Shown piece by piece: positions 1-7,288 of a DNA stretch of 24,637 nt (the first letter of the stretch is position 1; each line of letters opens with the position of its first letter). Made by a program: the position numbers and the translations under genes. The notes beneath the pieces are model-generated. The model was not told where the DNA came from and did not search any database. It saw only the letters and a list, made by a program, of their open reading frames with translations. This DNA comes from an uncultured Lachnospiraceae bacterium. GTDB taxonomy: Bacteria > Bacillota > Clostridia > Lachnospirales > Lachnospiraceae. The DNA lies in the NCBI GenBank assembly GCA_910583615.1, contig CAJTXP010000055.1:1-24637 (forward strand), in the 5' to 3' direction.

Positions 1-27
1 CGCAGATATTTTTATATCTGCGTTTTC
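1..27. terminator. Hairpin at window edge, probable terminator
   Basis: A perfect 9-bp stem (CGCAGATAT / ATATCTGCG) with a TTTT loop is followed on the plus strand by TTTTC. It lies just past the stop of the slipin gene, so it may end that minus-strand transcript, a plus-strand transcript from outside the window, or both. The minus-strand side of any U-tract is cut off by the window edge. Confidence 0.6.
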
Positions 28-65
28 TAATAATATCCAAAGTTCAGAAAGAACCGAAAAAGTAA

Positions 66-1184
66 TCAGGATGCTTTCATCTCTTTTGGAAGCGTCAATC
101 CTGCCAGCTGTTCCAGAATATTTCCCGCACCGTTCAGGGAAATGGATCCCACCTTATCGCAGATCCGCTCCAGATATTCCAGCTCTTTCAGACGATACAG
201 GATCCGGTTATCCTCCATCAGTTTCGCCGTATTCAGAAGGCTTCTGGTGGAGGCTACCTCTTCCCTGCGCATGATGACATTCGCCTGCGCCTTTTTCTCC
301 GCCACCAGTACGGTATTCATAATGTCCCGGATCTCGCCCGGCAGAATGATATCCTTGATCCCCACATCCAGAATCTCCACGCAGTATTCTTCCTGAAGCG
401 TCTTCATCTGTTCATACAGGAATTTCCCGATCTCTTCTTTCTGTGCCAGCAGTTCATCCAGACGGTACCGCCCCACATATTCCCTTGCCAGGAGCTGAAT
501 CTTCGCATACAGCAGCTTTCCGGAACCTTCCATCTTCTGTACCAGAGACAGCGGATCCGTGATCCGGTAACTGCACAGGATATTCAAACGGATCCCGACT
601 TTGTCAGCGGTCAGAATCTCCTGTCCTGAGATATCAAGCTGCTGGATCTTCAGATTAAAAATCTTACAGGACACCTCATGAGCATAGATCCAGTAATAAT
701 AGGTTCCGCATGCAAGCTGTTCCGTATAATGGCCGTCAATATACAAAAGTCCCGTCTCGCCGTCGCCGATCACGATCTTCTTGTACATTCTTGCCGGAAT
801 CAGGTTCCGGTACATCCTGGGCACCTGTTCTTCTGTAATCAGCGTTCCGGTCACATCTACCAGACGGATCTCATTGGTCTCATAAACATTCCAGTACAAG
901 GCTTCCCCGTTCATAAGAACCTGCTGATATGCACCGTTTACCATATGCAGCCCGATGCATGCATCCGGAATCTGCACCCTCACCACCCGGGAAGCAAATT
1001 CCGGATGTTTCATCAGAAGCTCCGCAGGCAGCCCCTGCGTATCCACTTTCCCAATCATGGATATCGTCTTCAGTTCATACCCCATCCAGGAAAACAGATG
1101 ATATTTTCCCGCAAACAATATTTTCTCCAGAACTCCGTTCTTAAGCAGATATCCGCATTCCTGTTCCTTGATTATGTATTTCAT
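66..1184 (-). CDS. Slipin / SPFH (band 7) domain protein
   Basis: The 372-residue protein has an atypical N-terminal half of about 170 residues. An SPFH/band-7 core follows at roughly 185-310 (LTADKVGIRLNILCSYRITDP, then the oligomerisation region with VEILDVGIKDIILPGEIRDI) and then a helical tail with AEKKAQANVIMRREE, typical of slipins. Slipins are stomatin relatives that scaffold membrane or protein complexes. There is no obvious N-terminal transmembrane helix, unlike classic stomatins. The start is supported by AAAGGAGGG seven bases upstream. In several bacteria slipin genes sit with rsr (Ro60 homologue), Y RNA and rtcB RNA-ligase genes, so the Y-RNA-like locus directly upstream makes a role in that RNA-surveillance or repair system plausible. 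That role is inference from context. Confidence 0.8.
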   Translation of the reverse strand: MKYIIKEQECGYLLKNGVLEKILFAGKYHLFSWMGYELKTISMIGKVDTQGLPAELLMKHPEFASRVVRVQIPDACIGLHMVNGAYQQVLMNGEALYWNVYETNEIRLVDVTGTLITEEQVPRMYRNLIPARMYKKIVIGDGETGLLYIDGHYTEQLACGTYYYWIYAHEVSCKIFNLKIQQLDISGQEILTADKVGIRLNILCSYRITDPLSLVQKMEGSGKLLYAKIQLLAREYVGRYRLDELLAQKEEIGKFLYEQMKTLQEEYCVEILDVGIKDIILPGEIRDIMNTVLVAEKKAQANVIMRREEVASTRSLLNTAKLMEDNRILYRLKELEYLERICDKVGSISLNGAGNILEQLAGLTLPKEMKAS

Positions 1185-1458
1185 GGCACCCTCCTTTTAT
1201 GATTCTGCATATGCAGTTTTTTGTGTGTGATGGAAGTGTGTCTGCTTTTCCCGCCGTAAAAACGGGGAAGTTTCCTTAAGGAGAACTGCCCGGCAGAGGA
1301 CCTCTGCACAGCTGCATCGGCTGTCTGCAAAACAGATTCCCCGGTATCCAAAAAACCTGCTGCCTTTTTACGGCTGAGGCCTTTACAGGAGCTTACGGAG
1401 CACGGAATACACTTCCAGACAGAGTCCGGAACAGATCCGGGTATCCGGCCGCACGTTT
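1185..1458. other. Intergenic leader between Y-RNA-like gene and slipin
   Basis: No credible coding frame is seen. The stretch holds several short inverted repeats: CTGCATATGCAG at 1205-1216, GCAGAGG/CCTCTGC at 1293-1307, and a GC-rich block around 1240-1270. It probably forms the 5' leader of the slipin mRNA or spacer RNA after the Y-RNA-like transcript. I cannot place a convincing promoter. Confidence 0.4.
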
Positions 1459-1498
1459 AAAAAGCCTCCGGAAAAAGCAGGGAACACGATCCTTCCGG
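1459..1498 (-). terminator. Possible terminator of the Y-RNA-like transcript
   Basis: On the minus strand CCGGAA (1498-1493) can pair with TTCCGG (1473-1468), and a TTTTT run follows at 1463-1459. The loop is long and partly structured and the U-tract is offset by four bases, so this is only a moderate terminator candidate. Confidence 0.4.
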
Positions 1499-1510
1499 TT
1501 TAGAGTTGCA

Positions 1511-1640
1511 TGGACAGTGCAACGGTTGTAATGACTGCTTTACCACTAAGCAAACTGTTTCCTTTAAACAGTGGAGGATTCGAACCTCCGATACATCATT
1601 CTATAAAACCTCTCTACCGCTCCGGCATACCATCCGTCCA
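1511..1640 (-). ncRNA. YrlA-like bacterial Y RNA with permuted tRNA-like domain
   Basis: Minus-strand order is as follows. First comes 5' stem strand TGGACGG (1640-1634), then ATGGTA and a small hairpin (1627-1615). ATGAT (1599-1595) is the anticodon-stem 3' strand. GTATC (1594-1590) is a five-base variable loop. The T arm is GGAGG-TTCGAAT-CCTCC (1589-1573). ACTGTTT (1572-1566), loop AAAGG and AAACAGT (1560-1554) form a perfect 7-bp acceptor stem. TT and the D arm GCTT-AGTGGTA-AAGC (1551-1537) follow. GTCAT (1535-1531) pairs with ATGAT. Last, CTGTCCA (1517-1511) pairs with TGGACGG. All tertiary landmarks of tRNA are present: T8, A14, G15-C48, G18G19, A21 and the T-loop TTCGAAT. Only the order is permuted and no anticodon exists. 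This matches YrlA RNAs, which mimic tRNA and carry a Ro60/Rsr-binding stem with a sequence like GGxCxGATGGTA. An alternative hairpin GTTGCA/TGCAAC (1523-1505) competes with the closing stem. Ends are approximate. Confidence 0.75.
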
Positions 1641-1641
1641 G

Positions 1642-1720
1642 AGGCGGCGGCACCGCCCGGACCCGGTCTCCCGGTAATCCGTGGCTTAAGGAATTCGGTA
1701 TGGTCTTATCTTAAACGGCA
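1642..1720 (-). ncRNA. Structured RNA segment 5' of the Y-RNA-like domain
   Basis: Between the MATE stop and the Y-RNA-like stem the minus strand can form CCGG-GAGA-CCGG (1674-1663), a GNRA-type tetraloop hairpin, and GGCGG/CCGCC with an outer GTCC/GGAC (1662-1636). CATACC (1702-1697) can pair with GGTATG (1631-1626) and enclose them. The last two pairings overlap the Y-RNA 5' stem strand, so alternative folds or a longer precursor are possible. I do not recognise a family for this part. Confidence 0.35.
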
Positions 1721-1736
1721 CACACAAAAAAATCAT

Positions 1737-3071
1737 TTAAAAAAAGGTGCGAACTGCCTTTCGGAACAGCATTCCGGATATGGCGGCCGTCAGGAATTCA
1801 GCAACCGGAAAACCAAACCACACTCCGGATGCCCCCAGAATCCTGCTTAACAGGAATGCCGCCGGAAGCAGGAACAGCAGGTAACGGCACAGTGATATGA
1901 GCAGGGACGGCTTTCCCATTCCAAGCCCCTCCAGCGCTCCGCATGTAGTTACCGATACCGAAGATACTGCAAATCCAATGCAGATAATCCGAAGGGCGGA
2001 CGCCCCGGCAGATACGGTATCCGCGCTGTCCGTAAACAGCCCCATGAGCGGAGCCGGGAATGCCAGACACAAAACCGTTCCCAGCGCCATAATCGCCGCA
2101 ATCAGATACAGAGACGTCTGATAGATCTTTCTGACCCGGTCCTGCATTCCCGCCCCATAGTTATATCCGATCAAAGGGCGTATCCCCTGTACGATTCCAT
2201 TTGCCGTCAGGTAGAGAAATGTCTGCAGCTTATAATAGACTCCAAGCACCAGCACATATGCCTGAGAAAATCCGGCCAGAATTATATTCAGACAGGAGAT
2301 CGTCAACGACGGCAGCATCAGCGTCAGGGAAGCCGAGATTCCGACTGCATACAGTCTCTTAATGATCTCTCTGTCCGGTTTCAGACACCGCAGCCGAAGC
2401 CTTACCGGAATCGGACGCAGAAAATAATAAAACAAATACATCACAAGCGTCAGCACCTGCCCAAGCCCGGTGGCAATGGCTGCCCCTTCGATCCCCAGAG
2501 CCGGAAAGGGGCCCCATCCGAAGATCAGCAACGGATCCAGAATTATATTGGCAATACAGCCGCAAAGCATGCTGACCATGGATACCGTCATCTTTCCCAC
2601 TGCCTGAAAGATCTTCTCAAAAGAAAGATCCATGGAAATCACAACTGCAAATCCGAACACGATCCTGGAGTACCGCACTCCCATGCCAACGGTCGATGCA
2701 TCAGAAGTAAACAGTCTCAGAAATGCCGGAACCGCTGCGATACATACAATCATCAGCGCCAGTCCGTGCAGCACGTTCAAAACCGTACCCTGCACTGCCG
2801 CCTGATCTGCCTTCTTCTGTTCCTGAGCCCCCAGGAAATATGCAATAACCGCATTGATTCCCACTCCAAGCCCGATAGTCACTGCATTGACCAGATTCTG
2901 CAGCGGATATACCAGTGACAGCGCCGTCATGGCATCCTCGCTGATTTTTGCCACAAAATAACTGTCGATGATGTTATAAAGCGAATTCACCATCATGGAC
3001 AGTACCATCGGCAGCGACATGGTAAGCACCAGATACAGAATTCCCTTTTCTTTCATAAACGTCTGTCCCAT
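1737..3071 (-). CDS. MATE family multidrug/metabolite efflux transporter
   Basis: From the chosen start the protein is 444 residues, a normal MATE length, with about twelve hydrophobic segments. The N-terminal region (SLPMVLSMMVNSLYNIIDSYFVAK) and the repeat in the second half (NGIVQGIRPLIGYNYGAG) are family hallmarks. MATE proteins export cationic drugs or metabolites by Na+ or H+ antiport at the cytoplasmic membrane. The frame is open 31 codons further upstream, but the start at 3071 is preferred because AAGGAAGG lies just ahead of it and the upstream codons encode no family sequence and run through a terminator hairpin. Substrate cannot be told. It is followed by the Y-RNA-like gene on the same strand. 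Confidence 0.88.
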   Translation of the reverse strand: MGQTFMKEKGILYLVLTMSLPMVLSMMVNSLYNIIDSYFVAKISEDAMTALSLVYPLQNLVNAVTIGLGVGINAVIAYFLGAQEQKKADQAAVQGTVLNVLHGLALMIVCIAAVPAFLRLFTSDASTVGMGVRYSRIVFGFAVVISMDLSFEKIFQAVGKMTVSMVSMLCGCIANIILDPLLIFGWGPFPALGIEGAAIATGLGQVLTLVMYLFYYFLRPIPVRLRLRCLKPDREIIKRLYAVGISASLTLMLPSLTISCLNIILAGFSQAYVLVLGVYYKLQTFLYLTANGIVQGIRPLIGYNYGAGMQDRVRKIYQTSLYLIAAIMALGTVLCLAFPAPLMGLFTDSADTVSAGASALRIICIGFAVSSVSVTTCGALEGLGMGKPSLLISLCRYLLFLLPAAFLLSRILGASGVWFGFPVAEFLTAAISGMLFRKAVRTFF

Positions 3072-3097
3072 AACTTTTTTCCTTCCTTTTCCTGATA

Positions 3098-3152
3098 TTG
3101 TATACAAAAAATGCCACACAGCTTCCGGATCTGTGATCCGTAACTGTGTGGC
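3098..3152 (-). terminator. Strong hairpin plus U-tract between signal peptidase and MATE genes
   Basis: GCCACACAG (3113-3121) and CTGTGTGGC (3144-3152) form a perfect 9-bp stem with an inner CGGATC/GATCCG stem, followed on the minus strand by ATTTTTTG. It lies 77 bases after the signal peptidase stop, so it probably ends the pilus transcript. Since it also sits just upstream of the MATE ribosome site, it could act as an attenuator. A 10-base palindrome TTGTATACAA (3098-3107) directly follows and could be an operator. Confidence 0.8.
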
Positions 3153-3228
3153 GAAAATGGACATGGTCCAGAAAAATCCACTCCCTGCGGGTTTTATGAA
3201 CTTATTGTAGCATGAGACAATGCGCCTG

Positions 3229-3732
3229 TCAAATCCTGTCTTTCTTCCTGTAGGAACCCGCCAGATTCAGCAGTACGCCAAATATCACTACGCACGCTGC
3301 CGCGATCTTCCCGTTCACCGAGGTCATGCCGGTCAGAAACGCGCCCATGCCGGGAAGGATCCACCGGACGCTGCCGATATAATTGTCGTACGGGACAGGA
3401 AGCGGGTCTCCCTGTTCATTGGCATCCCCCTTCGTGCGGAAGATGCCGGATACCACATTATTCTCTGTCACCCGATGGGTGATGATCCCGCTGTCCTCCA
3501 GCGAGCTGTAGAATGCAATGATCTCTTCCTCTTTCACTTCCTCCGGCGGCCCCGCCTGCACATAGATCAGACTCCCCACCGGCATCCCGGGCTCCATGCT
3601 CCCGCTCAGCACATGGTACATATGATAATCCAGCACCCCTGGCAGCACCAGCATGGAGCACAGGACAATCACCGCCACAATCAGCAGAGTTCCCGTCAGG
3701 CTCAAAAATCTTCTGAACATTTTCATTCCCAT
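3229..3732 (-). CDS. SipW-type (ER/archaeal-type) signal peptidase I
   Basis: This 167-residue membrane protein has an N-terminal transmembrane helix (about 10-33), catalytic Ser45 in SGSMEPG, His86 in the THRV motif where classic bacterial enzymes have Lys, and GDANEQGD (Asp103 and Asp109). A second helix lies near 140-160. These features define the S26B, SipW-like class. Such enzymes in Firmicutes process pilins or matrix proteins encoded nearby. Here the gene is last in the minus-strand pilus locus and its ATG overlaps the end of the upstream anchor-tail fragment. The ribosome site is weak (GGGAAATAACC), suggesting translational coupling. It appears intact although its neighbours are broken. 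Confidence 0.85.
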   Translation of the reverse strand: MGMKMFRRFLSLTGTLLIVAVIVLCSMLVLPGVLDYHMYHVLSGSMEPGMPVGSLIYVQAGPPEEVKEEEIIAFYSSLEDSGIITHRVTENNVVSGIFRTKGDANEQGDPLPVPYDNYIGSVRWILPGMGAFLTGMTSVNGKIAAACVVIFGVLLNLAGSYRKKDRI

Positions 3733-3734
3733 GG

Positions 3735-4106
3735 TTATTTCCCGGAAGCCGCGTTCTTATGTTTCTTCTTCAGATAGACGGCCGCGCCTGTCAGGATGAT
3801 CAGAGCTGCCAGCCCGATTCCGGCATAAGCAGGAAGATATCCCATACGCCACTGCTGATCCGCCCTCAGATCCGCCAGAGGAACGTCCTCGTCATCCAGA
3901 TCGCGCAGATCCTCTCCATCGTCCAGCGGCACATCCTCATCCGGTATATTGACATCGCCGCTAGCTGCATTCAGGTCCAGACACCACTCGTCTCTCTGTC
4001 CTATAAATGTGGAAATACGTGACCCGGCATCCCAGGGCGTGACATACCATTTCTGATTTTCATTGGGCGTATCATTACTCCAAACATGAACTTTGGCACC
4101 ATTCTT
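3735..4106 (-). pseudogene. C-terminal ricin-like lectin and membrane-anchor tail of a surface protein (no start)
   Basis: The frame has no start of its own. It begins around KNGAKVHVWSND..NQKW, a ricin-type beta-trefoil repeat signature, continues through WCLDLN and an acidic linker with DEDVPL repeats, and ends with a transmembrane helix (IGLAALIILTGAAVYL) and KKKHK. The linker plus VPLAD resembles the stem before LPXTG anchors, but no LPXTG motif is visible; YLPAYAG stands in its place. Upstream it joins, out of frame, the secretory N-terminal fragment at 4075-4263. It could equally be the missing end of the large surface protein at 4709-6985, whose last complete motif is the preceding part of the same lectin fold. 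The stop overlaps the signal peptidase start. Confidence 0.7.
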
Positions 4107-4274
4107 TCACAAGATATCCGTCTGTGAAAGAGACCCCTGCAGATTCTGATGAGACGTCGACCCCGCCCCCCAGAAGCCTGCCCTGATTTCCCGCATACAG
4201 CCGCACTGTATACGTATATTCCTCTTCTGCCGCAGATACGGTCAGACCATTCAGCATGACCATGAAAGCCAGGA
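4075..4274 (-). pseudogene. N-terminal fragment of secreted surface protein (signal peptide only)
   Basis: Reading from the junction at about 4274, the frame encodes a signal peptide (KGICFLILAFMVMLNGLTVSAA) and about 45 mature residues (EEEYTYTVRLYAGNQG...), then runs into TAA at 4075-4077 after a shift relative to the tail at 3735-4106. The true start codon is missing because the 5' end is fused to the truncated sortase gene. The start YTYTVRLYAGNQG is typical of Lachnospiraceae surface proteins found with class C sortases. No functional product is expected. Confidence 0.65.
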
Positions 4275-4712
4275 TCAGAAAGCAGATACCCTTATGGGGA
4301 GCTTCGTCCCGTTCAGATGCCCCACGCCGGTGTCCAGCACTTCATCCGACGTCCCATGATAGATGGACAGTTTAATATTAATCTTCGGAACGGACAGATA
4401 GCCCATGATCCCGTTTCCGGTGACATTCAGTACCTTCCAGTATTCTGTCTCACGGATGTTCTCCGCCTCATCAATGCCGAACACGTCCGAGAGGATACTG
4501 TTCTGCTCAAATGTCCCGTTATAGCTTCTGGCCTCCTCCCAGACCTTCTCAAAATCTTCCTCCTTCAGCGGACTGACAGCCGTCTCATAATCAGAAATAA
4601 GTCTGGACTGACGGTACGTATTCCACTGGTCCGATACGGTCGGATAGGCGAGAATCCCGAAACCGGCGAGAAACAAAAGGCCGAACAGCAGATTCAGTAT
4701 AGTCCTTTTCAT
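4275..4712 (-). pseudogene. Class C sortase, truncated before the catalytic core
   Basis: The 145 residues match the N-terminal half of class C pilus sortases: a transmembrane helix (about 5-24), the helical YNxxL region and GIMGYLSVPKINIKLSIYHGTSDEVLDTGVGHLNGTKLP. Full-length enzymes have about 280 residues and the catalytic His, TLxTC Cys and Arg lie downstream, so all three are absent. After GTKLP the frame runs only RVSAF before stop, and the other frame becomes the signal peptide of the next fragment. This looks like a deletion fusion. Its AGGAGAAGGGC ribosome site lies inside the upstream gene, a four-base ATGA-type overlap that shows former operon structure. It cannot polymerise pili. 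Confidence 0.85.
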
Positions 4713-6985
4713 ATATCCTGCCCTTCTCCTGTTTCCTTTTCCGGTCCGCCGCCTGCGGACACAGCATCTGCAGAATTACCACTATCCAAATCCAGCCATT
4801 TTCCTGAACTCACGTTGCGGAAGCTGTAAAGTTCTCCATCCCTCTGCACTTCAAACAGCTGATTGGCATTTCCGGTCCGGTTCTGCAGGATAGGCAGAGA
4901 CCCGTCAGCAGTTCCGTTAATGCCGATCACATAATAAGGATTAGATGCCAGTGCGATATAAAATTTATCTTTCCGGGCCTCTTCCCCTTCTTCGTCATAG
5001 GGTGTATAGCCTCTCTCCTCGTCATAGATAAAGGAAAGCGTTTTTCCGGAATCGTCCTGAATCGTAAAGATGGCGCCTGTCAGAGGCTTTTCGCTCTCGC
5101 CCACCTTCTGAAGCTTTATCTGGGTGTCCGGATAGAATCCGCTGTCATGGAACCTGGATTCAAACAGGGATACATTCATATTCTCTGCCTTTGGCATTTC
5201 CAGATTCAGAATAAGGGTTTTCACCAGTTCGCCTTTCTCGTTGCGGGAAGCAAATGCATCCGAATCCCGGGTGTCATCCTCGCCGATGTCTGTGCTGGTA
5301 GCGCTTAATTCCGTGATTTTCGTCGCGCCGCTGCCGTCCGTAAACCGCACCGCATAGATTCCTGCAGGCAGGTCCGTGAATTTGTAGCGCCTGGGTTCAT
5401 AGTCAACCGCCTGGGCCGCACTCTCCGCACGTACGCTGATCTGTTTTCCGGTTTCAACCGAAATCGCAGTATCCGTACCAGGATAGCAAACCGGATCATA
5501 AGAACTTTCGTGCTCCGGACTCGCCCCATCCCTCAGTTTCAGCAGCTCCACCTTAACGCCTGAGATCCGAACCTCCTTATTGAGGTCATCATCCTGTATT
5601 CCGTCCCGGTTGTAATCCATCCAGGTCAAACCTTCCAGCGTACGTCTGACCGTAGGCGTCTCCGTGGTCGTCGTGGTATCGCCGCTGAAAAGGAGATTGA
5701 CAAAATAGTTATTCTCCTTTTTATCCGTATCCGATGCGCCTGGGTCCAGCTGGAGCTTCAGGTCGATGTTGACGCTCTGCCCGGAATCCAGCGTTCCGAC
5801 CACTGCCCAGGCTACCGGGTAGGGCTGCGCATCTGTAGCGCCGTTTGCCTCCGTCGGGATTGCTATGGTTCCGTCTGGGCTAATAATTGCCTGTCTCCAG
5901 GTTTCAATTTCCTCTCTTGTTACCTCCTTGGTCGTTTTATCCTCATATTTTTTTTTGAAGGTGTAATAGATCCTGATCTTCCCAACATTGCATTTCGCCG
6001 GATCAAGCTTCCACTCCGTAAAGGTATAGGTACCGGTAAAGTGGCTGCCGTTTTCCCCATTCATGGGCATAGTATCCATGATCGTCAATGAGGTGCCCGT
6101 CTCTGCGTTATTGTTGTAATAAACCACATAGTCGATCTGGCCATCCTCATCCACTACCTTCTGCTTCGTGTATTTTCCGAAGGAGCTGGCGCTGCCCCGG
6201 GTCACGGCGATGCCCGCTTCTGAATGCTTCTCTCCGGTTGTCATGGGATCCCGCAGATCGCCGGGAGCCGCTATATATACCTGATTCTGCAGATTCGTCG
6301 TACCGGTGGGAACATCCTGATCCGGATTGCCTTTGGCGCCGATATCCGCCGAATAGTAAATGGGCGCCATGGGCGTACCGATCTCCACATCCTGCAACTT
6401 CCAGGTCAGGGTCTGCGTCCCGTCCGCATTGTCAACCACCTCCGGCTCCTTCAATACCGGCGTGGGGAATTTCGCATCGGACGAGGTATCCTCAATGATG
6501 TTTCCCTGGGTGCCTCCGTTTACTGAAGTCTGCTTATATACACCTCCAAAGTAGGCGGAACCCGGTCTGTAAGTCAGATACTTTGGCAGGGTGTCTACAA
6601 TCGTAACCGTAGTGGTATTTTTAAATGTTCCCGGCTGATCATAATAGGTCCCCGGTTCCAGCCTGAAATCCACCACTCTCTGATCCGCGTCCAGATTGAA
6701 GGTCTTTTTATCCTGACTGTTGTTATCCTGCTGCGTCAGATATTTGGATACCTTCGTCTTGTAGCCGATCACCAGCAGGGTATCGCCCCAGTGGGACCAG
6801 TCGGAATTGTGAGTACCGCAGATACCGCTTCCGTCGGGTTTATAGGTTTCTTTTCTATACCAGGTAGAGTTTCCTATATTCGCGCTCTTGTAATGCCAGT
6901 CATGATTCGGGAAGCTCCAAAGATTTGTCTCATCCTCCGTCCAGTCCGGAATCTTCGTCGAATCATGCTTATCATTCTCATACAT
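4709..6985 (-). pseudogene. Large pilin-like surface protein, main fragment (SdrD_B-, SpaA- and ricin-like domains)
   Basis: This 758-residue frame starts mid-protein. It contains isopeptide-type surface repeats with DTLPKYLTYRPGSAYFGG (about 128-148) and TIMDTMPM (301-308), and an SdrD B-like domain with GLTWMDYNRDGIQDDD (452-467). A SpaA/Cna-B pilin domain start lies at 622-650 (IKLQKVGESEKPLTGAIFTI). A ricin-like lectin part lies at 683-738 (NQLFEV, SGKWLDLDSGNSA). It then ends in a low-complexity tail with no LPXTG anchor. The same frame continues upstream through a TGA (6995-6997) into the 6995-7288 fragment, so the ATG at 6985 is probably not the original start. It was likely the backbone or tip subunit of a sortase-assembled pilus or adhesin with glycan-binding potential. 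No signal peptide is present. Confidence 0.75.
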
Positions 6986-6994
6986 TCCCTTCGT

Positions 6995-7288
6995 TCAGAC
7001 ACGGGATGTGGAAGCCAGCATAAAGGTCTGCCCTGCCAGGTCCGCATCGTCTCTTACTTTCGCCTTATGGAAACAAGTATAATATGGATCGCTTGCATCT
7101 ACCGGAGCGCCTGGCCCGATGAAGGTGAACAGAATGCCCACACAGGTATGGCCCTCAGGTATGTCTTTCAGGCTTTTATAAAATACAAGTTCCTCTTCAT
7201 AGGTATTCAGAAGCTCCTCGTCATTCGTCCAGTCCTTTCCGTCCAGCTTTGTGGCATAGCGGATTCGTATATTCTGTTTTACAACCAT
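6995..7288 (-). pseudogene. Upstream in-frame fragment of the same surface protein
   Basis: About 97 codons (QNIRIRYATKLDGKDWTNDEEL...) lie in the same reading frame as the 4709-6985 fragment and are separated from it only by a TGA and three codons. A single CGA-to-TGA change would explain the stop. The frame ends abruptly at the 7285 junction with the sugar-binding protein fragment, has no signal peptide and no ribosome site before its first ATG, so its 5' part is missing. Both fragments belong to one damaged surface-protein gene. Confidence 0.7.

Noticed and set aside
1501..1600. Two decayed tRNA genes in tandem, or a tRNA with a self-splicing intron
   Set aside because: The halves are perfectly complementary to each other in acceptor and anticodon stems, which independent decay would not keep. 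No group I core (P7, paired guide sequence after a final U) is found around the halves, and no U33 and anticodon can be assembled sensibly, so a Y RNA fits better.
1501..1640. Permuted two-piece tmRNA
   Set aside because: The D arm and anticodon stem are fully canonical, the G3-U70 alanine pair is absent (A3-U70), and no tag frame is seen.
5928..5960. Run of T in the surface-protein gene as a slippery site
   Set aside because: The long T-run reads as Lys-Lys codons on the coding strand and the frame continues normally on both sides, so no frameshift is needed.
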